From: an uncultured Eubacteriales bacterium
GTDB lineage: Bacteria; Bacillota; Clostridia; Lachnospirales; Cellulosilyticaceae
DNA: 64,000 nucleotides
Direction: 5' to 3'
Assembly: GCA_900551325.1 (NCBI GenBank)
Contig: URVM01000016.1
Coordinates: 1-64,000 of the forward strand
Position numbers and translations under genes: made by a program. The notes beneath the pieces were generated by a model that saw only the letters and a program-made list of their open reading frames with translations, was not told the DNA's origin and searched no databases. Shown here piece by piece: positions 53,840 through 62,532 of this stretch. Numbering within the stretch: the stretch's first letter is position 1; every line of letters starts with the position of its first letter.

Positions 53840-54076
53840 TCATCTATATTCTTTAATACCTTCATCAAAAGCCTGCTTATCCTTATGTAAAAATCCATGA
53901 AGAGCTTCTTGCAAGGCGAATGTACTTTTATAAAATTTTACACGTTCACATATTGATTTACCATTGGGATAAAGTTGAATGCACATATTAAAGAAATCTT
54001 CACCATAACTAGAAAGAATTCCTGCAAAATCATATGCTGGATCTCCTAAGCGTACATTCCCAAAATCAATTATCAC
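53840..54076 (-). pseudogene. Phosphotransferase (APH/choline kinase type), 3' fragment
   Basis: The 78-codon frame begins with IIDFGNVRLGDPAYDFAGIL, the DFG-like metal motif and following helix of the aminoglycoside phosphotransferase/kinase fold, then continues to a natural end. A stop codon lies right upstream of the first codon. The ATP-binding lobe and the HGDxxxxN catalytic loop are absent, so no kinase can be made. It is the tail of a lost aminoglycoside-phosphotransferase-like gene. Confidence 0.8.
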
Positions 54077-54214
54077 TTATGATACGTTTTACTCTGTTAA
54101 TTCCATCTACCCACTTTTGGGTCAGCTAGTTATTTATAGATCGTAGAGGTTCATATCTTTCTTTTTCAAAAGGGTCATTATTAGAAAATAAATCAGGGTT
54201 TATTCTTAGGTATG
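54066..54214 (-). pseudogene. Coding-like relic, origin unknown
   Basis: Read on minus, one frame gives LRINPDLFSNNDPFEKERYE, then a short segment ending in TAG (RSINN), then continues LTQKWVDGINRVKRIISDN to a stop. This composition is coding-like, interrupted by one stop, and lies between the other two relics. I cannot assign the parent gene. Confidence 0.45.
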
Positions 54215-54216
54215 AG

Positions 54217-54312
54217 CGGCAAAACTAAAAGCCCTTCTTTCATATACTCACTTAAAGCATCTAATACTGTATCTGCTCCACCTTCTGCTTCCCCCAATTT
54301 TTCGAACAATGT
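54217..54312 (-). pseudogene. Aminoglycoside 3-N-acetyltransferase (AAC(3)-like) fragment
   Basis: On minus the frame reads EKLGEAEGGADTVLDALSEY followed by MKEGLLVLP, which is the acetyl-CoA-side conserved block of the AAC(3)/YokD antibiotic acetyltransferase family. After LP the expected THTW is present only if one base is restored (CTCATACC), so a small deletion has broken the frame. The rest of the gene, about 230 codons, is missing. It is a decayed relic. Confidence 0.7.
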
Positions 54313-54440
54313 CCTTGTACATACTAATCTCCCTACTAAAACTCATATTATTACTTCTAAAAAACATCTATTCTTAACTTTATTCTAATTATATCATAAT
54401 TTTCAATCTACTCTTCATCCCTCATAGATTTTGTCGCGAA

Positions 54441-54471
54441 TAAAAAGAAGCCTCCCTTATGGGGACGCTTC
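54441..54471 (-). terminator. Terminator of the amidohydrolase operon
   Basis: A stem GAAGCGTCCCC...GGGAGGCTTC is followed on minus by TTTTTATT. The 54313-54619 stretch otherwise contains no gene. Confidence 0.8.
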
Positions 54472-54619
54472 CATTGACAACCGTAACCAGTACAATAATT
54501 TAATTTGTTATCTTCTGCTTGTATTGTGCTGATACCAACTATGTAAACAAAATGAACTTCATTTTACTTGCTATTGTTCCTTGATACCTCTTAATAGTAA
54601 ATTTTACATAGATTAAGGT

Positions 54620-56092
54620 TTATTCAATTATTTTAAATTCTGATGGGAAAAATGTTTCTATAGGTCGATTAGAAGCATCATACACTTCATATAAATGAAT
54701 AAATTTATCATATACTTTTTGCATTTGATTTAATAACAATTTTTCATCTATATTGATAAGCTTTCTATCTTTCATAAGCCATTTGCCATCTATTATTGTA
54801 CTAGAAACATTATTGCCTACACAGCTTTTTAGAATAGTCCTAATAGGATCTTGATAAGGTCCAACATTTATATCATCCAGATCAATAATAATAATATCGG
54901 CTTTCATATTTTCTGCTAATTTACCAATATCATTTCTTCTTAAAGCTTTTGCTGCATTTATAGTAGCGGCATTAAAAACATCCTTTGCACTGATTCTATT
55001 GAAGTTATTTTCTATAGGTCTATTAAAGGCTTCTCCTTGTTCAGGATATTTTTGAAAGATTTGTTGCTTATAAAACATTCTATCAAGGTCTAAGGCATAT
55101 CTCATATTTTGTATCATATCATTAGGTTGAGCGTCAGTACCCATTGTTATATTAATTCCATAATCCTGATATTTTGAAAATGAAACCAGTGCAGTTCCAA
55201 CGTTAATCTCTGCTATAGGTGTATGAATAATACTCACATCATAATTTCTTAGAAGTTCTAATTCACTATCTTTTGCTACAATACAATGAGGAATTAATAA
55301 ATTACTTGCAAGCATACCCTGTTTTTCAAAGTAAGTAATGGTACTCTCGAGTCCCATAGTTTTTAATAAATCCCATTCATGCAAACCTTCACAAGCATGC
55401 AATCTCATAGGGATATCCTTAGATTTTGCAAACTCCATAGCCTGAGCTAAAATTTCAAATCTGGTACAACTTATTTGGCAGGGATTCATAAATCCTTTTA
55501 TAAGCCCTTCCCTTTTACCATCAAAGTTATCAAAAAATCTTAGTGCATCCTCAAAGCTTTTCTTCTCTCTATCTGGCTCAACATCAAAGCCCACAGCTTT
55601 TTGAGATTTAAAAGATGGTCCTACATAGAGTCTATAGCCTAATTCAAGTGCTACATGAGCCATCACTTCAAACTCTTCATAGGTTTGACTAAAACCATGA
55701 AATAATTCACCCTCAATAGGCATAGCCGTTGTTATTCCATTTTTTATCAATTGAGCCATAGAGAACTTTTGTCTTACATAAAAATCTTCTAAGGTATAGG
55801 GATCCTTCGTTCTAAACTTATCACCCATTTTAAATCTGTCTTGGATAGACTTAGGTACAGCCACATCAATTAAAGCATGGTCTGTATCAATATCAGAATC
55901 TAAATCAATAAACCCAGGACTAATAATGGACTTGCCTGCATCAAATTCTTCATCAAATGGGCCTTTATAATTTTTCCCACAAAAAATGATACGATCATCC
56001 TTAAAAACAACTTCTCCATTTTTATAAATAACGTGTTGGTTATTTTCAAAACCAATAACGAATAAAGCTTTTAGTTTTGTTATTTTACTCAT
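54620..56092 (-). CDS. Amidohydrolase-superfamily protein lacking the N-terminal HxH
   Basis: This 490-residue protein of the amidohydrolase/chlorohydrolase family has a small beta domain, then a TIM barrel. The usual GFIDxHxH metal motif reads GFIDLDSDIDTDH instead, so the first two histidines are replaced by Asp and Ser/Asp. Downstream ligand regions remain: LHACEGLHEW, LLIPHCIVAKD and MGTDAQPNDM. It may bind one metal or none. It starts at an ATG sharing a base with the stop of the preceding amidohydrolase gene (TAATG), so the two are translated together, and could form a heteromer with it. Confidence 0.85.
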   Translation of the reverse strand: MSKITKLKALFVIGFENNQHVIYKNGEVVFKDDRIIFCGKNYKGPFDEEFDAGKSIISPGFIDLDSDIDTDHALIDVAVPKSIQDRFKMGDKFRTKDPYTLEDFYVRQKFSMAQLIKNGITTAMPIEGELFHGFSQTYEEFEVMAHVALELGYRLYVGPSFKSQKAVGFDVEPDREKKSFEDALRFFDNFDGKREGLIKGFMNPCQISCTRFEILAQAMEFAKSKDIPMRLHACEGLHEWDLLKTMGLESTITYFEKQGMLASNLLIPHCIVAKDSELELLRNYDVSIIHTPIAEINVGTALVSFSKYQDYGINITMGTDAQPNDMIQNMRYALDLDRMFYKQQIFQKYPEQGEAFNRPIENNFNRISAKDVFNAATINAAKALRRNDIGKLAENMKADIIIIDLDDINVGPYQDPIRTILKSCVGNNVSSTIIDGKWLMKDRKLINIDEKLLLNQMQKVYDKFIHLYEVYDASNRPIETFFPSEFKIIE

Positions 56093-57576
56093 TAGTAATG
56101 TCCTCCATCTCTTCTTTGCCACTCCATATCAAATAATTCTTTATCGGACTTTCTATTTTGTCCCCAACTATACTCATCCAGATAAGCAAAGTTTTTAAGA
56201 TTAGCCCGTTCAACTGTTCTAACTGCTTCTTCTTGAGCTTCTAGCAAAACATCTCTCTCATCTACAGTTTTAACTATTTTATTTTCCATAATCAATTGGC
56301 CGTCAACCATAACATGACTTACATCTTGCCCTTCTCCACTTAGTACAAGGGAATGAACAACATTAAAGCTTGGCATTAACCTTGGGTTAAGTAAATCAAT
56401 TGCAATAATATCTGCTTTCTTATTCACTTCTAAAGAGCCAATTTGTTCCTCTAAACCTAAAACCTTAGCTGCATCAATTGTAACCAGTTCAAGCATTCTC
56501 TCATTTGGAAGAAGACTATTATCGTTTGCTGTTCTTCTATGCACTTTTTGAAACTCTCTCATGCATTTAAACATATCGAAACCATCTCCAGTTTTTGCAC
56601 CATCTGTAGTAGCAGCCAGAGAAACACCTTTATCAAGCATTTTATGAACAGGCGCACCAGAGTAAGGCGCCATTGTTGCATGTGTGCCTGTTTGAACTAA
56701 TAAATCGATTTCTTCATCGTCTAAGTATGAACAATGCTGAACATGTACATGTGGACCTAGTACTGCATTACTTAAATCTTGTTTGGCAAGATGAAGCATC
56801 CCTCCAAAACAATCCGTATGTATCCTCACATTATATTTACGAGCTATTTCTAGCATGGCTTTTGCCTGATTCATATCATGTTCGGTTAAAGTTGTAAGTT
56901 GTTCCTTTGGTGTTGCACCAGACGGATTAATAGATGTAACCACACCAAAAGGCGTTACACTTACAAAAGTCTTTTCGTTATTTGTTTTGTGTAGCTGTTT
57001 TATAACTTCTTCTAGACTTTCTACAACCTGCTCAAATGAAACGGATTTCATTACCCTTTTTCCATCTTCATATCGACTAAAATTATGAGGCCAAGGAATA
57101 TGACCAGGGCCTGTACAAATAACGTTACGAATGCCTACCTCATTATAGGCTTTAGCATTATTTATGGCTGGAACTGGGCTATCGCAGCGTGGTTGAGAAC
57201 CTAACACTGAAACCCCTGTTGTAACACCATTTTTTACTCTTTCAAGAGCTGATACCCTTCCTTCTATATACCAAAACTCATCTGTTGTATAATGCTTATA
57301 GGTATGAGTCATTGCAGGCATCCAATGTTTTGTATCTTTTACAACAAATCTAAAAAAAGTATGTCCAGCATGACCATGGGCATCAATAAATCCAGGCATA
57401 ATCACTTTATATTCACAATCTATTGTTTTATTTGCTTTAAATTTTTTATCAACTTCTTCTTTACTTCCAATATAAATAATCTTACCCTCATCCACTACTA
57501 AACTTGAATTTGTCAAAATCCTTCTTTCACTATCCATGGTTATAATCGTACCATTTGAGAAAATATAATCAACCAC
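56092..57576 (-). CDS. Amidohydrolase (cytosine/guanine deaminase-like)
   Basis: This 494-residue enzyme has the complete amidohydrolase metal site: GFIDAHGHAGH (HxH), HTDCFGG, HVQHCSYLDDEE and an aspartate in AATTDGAKTGDGFD. These enzymes hydrolyse C-N bonds in nucleobases, hydantoins or s-triazines. The substrate is unknown. GTG at 57576 is the likely start, behind GGAGG. It is first in a two-gene operon with the paralogous protein that lacks HxH. Confidence 0.88.
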   Translation of the reverse strand: MVDYIFSNGTIITMDSERRILTNSSLVVDEGKIIYIGSKEEVDKKFKANKTIDCEYKVIMPGFIDAHGHAGHTFFRFVVKDTKHWMPAMTHTYKHYTTDEFWYIEGRVSALERVKNGVTTGVSVLGSQPRCDSPVPAINNAKAYNEVGIRNVICTGPGHIPWPHNFSRYEDGKRVMKSVSFEQVVESLEEVIKQLHKTNNEKTFVSVTPFGVVTSINPSGATPKEQLTTLTEHDMNQAKAMLEIARKYNVRIHTDCFGGMLHLAKQDLSNAVLGPHVHVQHCSYLDDEEIDLLVQTGTHATMAPYSGAPVHKMLDKGVSLAATTDGAKTGDGFDMFKCMREFQKVHRRTANDNSLLPNERMLELVTIDAAKVLGLEEQIGSLEVNKKADIIAIDLLNPRLMPSFNVVHSLVLSGEGQDVSHVMVDGQLIMENKIVKTVDERDVLLEAQEEAVRTVERANLKNFAYLDEYSWGQNRKSDKELFDMEWQRRDGGHY

Positions 57577-57897
57577 TGATGTCCTCCAAATAATTTTTAT
57601 TTTCTATACTTATGTTCATATTATAGCATTAATCTATTTAATAATACATTTTTTCATTTTGATTAGATTTTAATAGCTACTTAACTCTTTTAAGTAGCTA
57701 TTTATCTTTCCTACTGTATATAGCACAATTTAAGTAATATTCAGCTTGTTTTTCTAGTACTTACTTGTGATATACATCCTTCACCACATTAAGTGAAAAT
57801 TATTTATCCGAGTTATCATTATCTCTGTACGTTCTGATGATGAAGTGTATAAATAACAGCTCTATGAAAGAATAAAATAACTTATGAGAGTTCCCTT
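57577..57897. other. Intergenic region before the amidohydrolase operon
   Basis: This 321-base gap carries the promoter of the amidohydrolase operon, a 12-base inverted repeat (57673-57684 with 57690-57701, ATAGCTACTTAA) without a clear T-run, and the terminator of the defence-like cassette at its right end. No gene was seen. Confidence 0.5.
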
Positions 57898-57922
57898 TTA
57901 GGGCCTCTCATAAGTTATTTTT
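57875..57922 (-). terminator. Terminator of the HNH/ATPase cassette
   Basis: A perfect 17-base stem AAAATAACTTATGAGAG...CTCTCATAAGTTATTTT overlaps the last codons of the third cassette gene. On minus it ends in a T-rich run. Confidence 0.88.
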
Positions 57923-59091
57923 AGGTTCCTATCACCTCTAGTTAGTTGTACTTCTAATTCTTTAATTAAATTAATATCATATTCCATTAATGGATTATTA
58001 TGCTCTATAAAATAAGTATTTTCTGCTATCGTCATACATGATATGTATACCTCTTCATAAGGATGATTATAGCCTTTTTTCTCTTCTTCAAGCACTCTAA
58101 AATTTTCCCCTGACCAATCATAATGTTTTTTATTAGTTTTATTATTTGTAAAGTACCACCATATATTCCCGTTGACATACACTTTCGAGATATGAGGCAA
58201 TATTTTTACAATCATCACCGCTACAAAATCAATTTCACTTAACAAATGCACTTGTTCTAAAATATGATCAATCTTCTCTTCATTAATATATTGATTTTTT
58301 ACAACATCTATTGTTGCTAAATTTTTTCTTTCTTCTTTTATAATGCAGCTATAATGACTCTTATATAATTCTGTTGTTTTGTATTCCTGTATTGTCTGCT
58401 CTCCAATATACTTATCAACAAATTCCTCACTATAGGGTAGAGTAATCGTATCACCCGTCCTATAAAATATCTCCTCATCCATTAATAATACTGGAAATGG
58501 ATCAATGGACAATCTCATTACTGCTACAACACCAATTGAAAAATTAATACATTCCTCAAAGGTAGCACATTCATTTAATAGCACCTCATCTCTATCTCTA
58601 CTATACTTTCTTGATACATAAAAATATTTAAAGCCCTGTTTATGCACATATTTATTATATAACTTCCTTCTATCTTCAACTTCCCTAAAATAACAATGCA
58701 TCTTTTGTCTCATATCTGAAAAAATATAACCATTCTTAGCAAGATATTTTTGCATATCTCTATCCATTGGAAAGCGTTGCTGAGTTCTCCACTGTGTAAA
58801 TTTTTCTTCCCTTTTTTCCTCTTCAATATCAACTAAATAAACCATAGTAGTTGCTACTTCCAAGGCTTGCCTTATTGAATAATAAGCACAATCAAAATAT
58901 CCTTTTTCAAATAGATTTATTGCATTAATAATTAGCTGACATGCTTCTTCCAAAAAAGTATTACTCTGCATAGCATCATTTCTTCCCGTCCAGCTTTGTT
59001 TAACTTCCCATATATCTTCTAAAAATTCATGTCTTTTACTCAGAATACAAGGATATAAGTTTTCATTTATTTGAATCTCATCAAACTTCAT
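57898..59091 (-). CDS. Unknown protein, third gene of the HNH/ATPase cassette
   Basis: This 397-residue protein is not recognised. Segments such as FEKGYFDCAYYSIRQALEVATT and RKLYNKYVHKQGF are like helices of HEPN-type proteins (Abi and defence-linked), but the strict Rx4-6H is not met, so a HEPN fold is only a guess. The middle is rich in charged helices. The ATG at 59091 behind AAGGGGAAG is favoured. The gene is third, after the ATPase gene and separated by a 12-base inverted repeat (59125-59136 with 59174-59185). Confidence 0.6.
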   Translation of the reverse strand: MKFDEIQINENLYPCILSKRHEFLEDIWEVKQSWTGRNDAMQSNTFLEEACQLIINAINLFEKGYFDCAYYSIRQALEVATTMVYLVDIEEEKREEKFTQWRTQQRFPMDRDMQKYLAKNGYIFSDMRQKMHCYFREVEDRRKLYNKYVHKQGFKYFYVSRKYSRDRDEVLLNECATFEECINFSIGVVAVMRLSIDPFPVLLMDEEIFYRTGDTITLPYSEEFVDKYIGEQTIQEYKTTELYKSHYSCIIKEERKNLATIDVVKNQYINEEKIDHILEQVHLLSEIDFVAVMIVKILPHISKVYVNGNIWWYFTNNKTNKKHYDWSGENFRVLEEEKKGYNHPYEEVYISCMTIAENTYFIEHNNPLMEYDINLIKELEVQLTRGDRNLKITYERP

Positions 59092-59167
59092 TATTTTCTT
59101 CCCCTTTGTTCCCAATACTTTAAGGACAAAACCTCTCCCTACTAATGATACTTTTCACCACACTTTA

Positions 59168-61225
59168 TTAATGAGAGGTTTTGTCGTTTTCTTCTTCCAA
59201 TTGCTTTAACTTGTCCTCTAGTTCTTTAACTCTTAGTTCCAGTGATTGTATTTTATGTGTTTCATCATTCTTAGAACTATACATACTTATTAATTTTCTT
59301 TGAATAAGTGGTTCTCCAATTTGATCAATAAGTTTCTCTACATATTCCTTTTCCTGAGTAGATAAAAAAGGTTCTTGTATTAAATTAATCAATTCTTGTA
59401 TTTTGCCATATGCAAAATCCCCTATAGTCTTATGAGTAAAGAACTCTTTTAGGATATTATAAATATTTCTGCCAAACGTCTTTTCCTTTAATATCCAACC
59501 TTTTTCTTTTGAAATAATAATAATATCTTCTTGTAAAACATCACCTGTTAATATCGCACCATTTGTGGTCATTACAATCTGCACATTGATATCTTTCAAA
59601 TATTCCATACAGTACTCTGTTAGCATCTTAAGAAATTTTCGTTGCCACTCGGGATGTAAGTATGTATCTGGCTCATCTAATGCAATTAAAATATTTTCTA
59701 CTTTATAATACGACTGCCCTTCTTCATATAACTTTAATTTACTTAAAGCATTCCAGATTCGTGAAAACATATCTAAAAATTGTATTTCTCCTGTACTATA
59801 AGTAATATCTTTATATTGTTTATCTAAAAAAATGAATGTAAACCTTTGAGTTGCCTTTTCATTGCCATTTACTTGGTTATCTGGAAAAACATCAATTAAT
59901 AGTTGTAAAAAATCTTTTATTTTCTTAGCTTTAAAGTTCAACAATAATTGTGTTGACTGTAGCAAATATTTTTTATTTTGTCTTATAAGTAACATCTCTT
60001 GATTGTCATCTATAAATTCAAGTAACCTTATTCCTTTTTCTATCTCTACAAGGTATTCTATTTCAAAGTGTTCTTTATCTAGTATATCTTGTGGTAACCA
60101 CTCTTTCAGATTATTTTTCAATTTCATCAACTGTTGTATGTAATCGCTTATCTGATATCCATAAAATACTTGTTGTTTATACCAATTTGCAATTTCAATA
60201 AATAGATTTTCATTAGCTACAGTCTTAGATGGATTTCCGATGTGCAGTAAACTTCTTCCTATCCTGAACTTTTCCAAAATACTTTCTACAATTTCTACAT
60301 AGAATATATCAGCAACAGATAATTCCACTTGTTCCTTATTTCTCTGTACTCTCCCTAATAAATGCTCCATTTCATTATCACTCAATGGTTTGTTTCTATC
60401 TTGTATCCCTTCTTTCAATCTTTCTCTTATTTGCATACATCTTGTCTCAAAATCACTATTAATATCTTGTCTAAGCTTTATACATGTGGGTAGTATAAAG
60501 CCTAACTGATTAAACTTATCTACACCTCGCCCTTCATTGTCTTTCATAAAAAAGATATGCGTATATGGTTGATATATATATGTATAAAAGTTTCGTGGAT
60601 TAGGCGTTACTGTATTCCTTTTTGCATGACTTCTTTCATGCTGAAACATTGTATCTGCTCCATAAAGTAAGTGATATAATCCCACATCTGCTGTCATACC
60701 ATTGTCACCTACATTATTACTTAAACTAAATTGATTAGAGAAATATATAATCCCATAACCTGCATCTTCATAAATTTTTCTATGCCTATCTTGTACACTA
60801 GCTTCAACCAATCCATTCTCATCTAGGGTATACGGATAACATTCAAAATCTATCTTTATCTCTTTTATATCTCCCTTTAACATTTTTTCTATATCTTTAT
60901 GATATTTTGCTGGATAAAAGAAATGATACTTATCTCCTGCTTTGACCACCTTTAATTGCCCTTGAGCTAAATAATCATTTGCTTGTGCTACTATACTATT
61001 AAGAGTTGTTGTTTTTCCCGCCCCATTTTCACCTAGTATCAAATTTAATCCACTAATATTGTCACCATAGAAATTAATAAACCCAGACTTTTTTCTTATA
61101 GATAAACACTGTTCCTGTTCATCCCATTCAAATTTATATTGATTATCAAGGCAAATATTCAATTTACTTAGTCCTAACTCTCCATCTCCTGCATGATATA
61201 AATAGCATAATTTAATTTTTGACAT
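59168..61225 (-). CDS. SMC/OLD-like AAA ATPase (Septu PtuA-like)
   Basis: This ABC-type ATPase of about 685 residues has Walker A LILGENGAGKTTTLN at about residues 65-78, the signature-like YSTGEIQFLDMFSRIW near 495, Walker B ILIALDEPDTYLHPEWQRK and the switch ...VMTTNGAILTGD. The long helical middle is typical of RecF/SMC-like ATPases. It ends with a coiled coil (LRVKELEDKLKQLEEEND). With the HNH gene upstream it resembles the PtuA ATPase of Septu defence. The ATG at 61225 is chosen because AAGGGG is eight bases before it; the gene follows the HNH gene by a few bases. Confidence 0.87.
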   Translation of the reverse strand: MSKIKLCYLYHAGDGELGLSKLNICLDNQYKFEWDEQEQCLSIRKKSGFINFYGDNISGLNLILGENGAGKTTTLNSIVAQANDYLAQGQLKVVKAGDKYHFFYPAKYHKDIEKMLKGDIKEIKIDFECYPYTLDENGLVEASVQDRHRKIYEDAGYGIIYFSNQFSLSNNVGDNGMTADVGLYHLLYGADTMFQHERSHAKRNTVTPNPRNFYTYIYQPYTHIFFMKDNEGRGVDKFNQLGFILPTCIKLRQDINSDFETRCMQIRERLKEGIQDRNKPLSDNEMEHLLGRVQRNKEQVELSVADIFYVEIVESILEKFRIGRSLLHIGNPSKTVANENLFIEIANWYKQQVFYGYQISDYIQQLMKLKNNLKEWLPQDILDKEHFEIEYLVEIEKGIRLLEFIDDNQEMLLIRQNKKYLLQSTQLLLNFKAKKIKDFLQLLIDVFPDNQVNGNEKATQRFTFIFLDKQYKDITYSTGEIQFLDMFSRIWNALSKLKLYEEGQSYYKVENILIALDEPDTYLHPEWQRKFLKMLTEYCMEYLKDINVQIVMTTNGAILTGDVLQEDIIIISKEKGWILKEKTFGRNIYNILKEFFTHKTIGDFAYGKIQELINLIQEPFLSTQEKEYVEKLIDQIGEPLIQRKLISMYSSKNDETHKIQSLELRVKELEDKLKQLEEENDKTSH

Positions 61226-61239
61226 GCCCACTTCCCCTT

Positions 61240-62454
61240 TTATAAAATTTTATCCGTATTTTCTTTAAAACTCACCCTAAATTCTTTTACCATATCTTGT
61301 GTTAACTTACTCAGTGGCCTTTGTATCATTCTTTCTTCATCTATCATATAATTTCCAAATACCATTTCTATAACTTCTTGATTACTCTTAAATAGCTCTG
61401 GATATTCTTGTGCCAATTCTTCAATACGTTCATCATTATAGCAATATATCTTTTTGATTATTTCTCTTACATATTCCTTATGGCTATCATAAATAGCTTC
61501 TAAATGAAAAAGTTCTTTACTCCCCTCTATCTTCTTTTTCATATCTTCATCAATATTTTCATTAATTGCTATTTCTAGTTCAAAATCGCCTTCTAGTCCT
61601 AGTAAATAATTAATATCCCATTCATCTTTATTCTTACAAAATTTAGTCCTAAACTTAGCATTATTTCCAAACCCTTCCTCATAAGGGTATAGGCTATATA
61701 TCTCTTTATCTAATTTAAATCTACTATTACATATTTGACAGCTCGGTACAAAATTATATAGTGATAATGCTAAAAATGGATATTTGCTTTTAGGATAATA
61801 ATGGTCTAAGTCAGCAGTCGTTTTTTGCATGTCCCCTTCATCATAATATGTAATATAATTTCTATTGCAGTATGGACATACGTCAATTCCTAACATGCTT
61901 AAAAGTTGATGTCTTCCCCATTCTATCTTTTTGTCACCAGTTGTAAATTTCTTATAATCAAATACCTTGCTTATTTCTTTATTGAATTCATATATATACC
62001 ATTCCTGTTCATATTGCATCTTTAAAAATGTTTCTTTATCTTTTCTACATACTTCATTCTTTTCGCTCTCTCTAGCCCATTTTTTTAGTTTACTTTGAAA
62101 ATCTTGGTATCGATCACACTTATTATACCCTTTATTTTCTAACTCTTCTAATATCTTATCAATCAACTTTTTCTTACTACTCAAGAAATAATATATTATT
62201 TCTTGAAGTTGCTCTTCTAAATTATTGTTAGATTCCTTATTTTTAATAAGTTGCTTATATTGAAAAATAATCTTTGTATCCCATTCATATTTTGTGCCTT
62301 TTATTATAACTTCTAAATTATCCGTCAGGAACTCTTTCATATCTTCATTCTTAATACTCGCTATTTTAGGCTTTACATTATTTTCTATGTATTCCCAATG
62401 TCTTTTTATAATCTCATCCCAATTTTCTATTTTTTTCACATCTATTTTCATCAT
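61240..62454 (-). CDS. HNH endonuclease-like protein (PtuB-like)
   Basis: This 404-residue protein has an N-terminal helical part and, at about residues 190-250, an HNH domain on a zinc ribbon: CPYCNRNY (C193, C196), DLDHYYPKSKYP (D215, H218), the N in LYNFVPSCQICNSRFK with C239 and C242. These match the HNH nuclease of Septu PtuB and related retron effectors. It is the first gene of the cassette, with the ATPase directly downstream. In Septu, PtuA-PtuB cleave nucleic acids on phage infection. PtuB is usually shorter, so the N-terminal half is an addition. Confidence 0.85.
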   Translation of the reverse strand: MMKIDVKKIENWDEIIKRHWEYIENNVKPKIASIKNEDMKEFLTDNLEVIIKGTKYEWDTKIIFQYKQLIKNKESNNNLEEQLQEIIYYFLSSKKKLIDKILEELENKGYNKCDRYQDFQSKLKKWARESEKNEVCRKDKETFLKMQYEQEWYIYEFNKEISKVFDYKKFTTGDKKIEWGRHQLLSMLGIDVCPYCNRNYITYYDEGDMQKTTADLDHYYPKSKYPFLALSLYNFVPSCQICNSRFKLDKEIYSLYPYEEGFGNNAKFRTKFCKNKDEWDINYLLGLEGDFELEIAINENIDEDMKKKIEGSKELFHLEAIYDSHKEYVREIIKKIYCYNDERIEELAQEYPELFKSNQEVIEMVFGNYMIDEERMIQRPLSKLTQDMVKEFRVSFKENTDKIL

Positions 62455-62476
62455 TAGCTCTATCCCCTTAAAATAA

Positions 62477-62518
62477 AGACCTCTTAAAGTTTAACTAGTT
62501 GTGTTCTTTAAGAGGTCT
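62477..62518 (-). terminator. Terminator of the Rpn gene
   Basis: A perfect 13-base stem AGACCTCTTAAAG...CTTTAAGAGGTCT is followed on minus by TTATTTT. It separates the Rpn gene from the defence-like cassette. Confidence 0.88.
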
Positions 62519-62532
62519 CATTGGTATTTATT

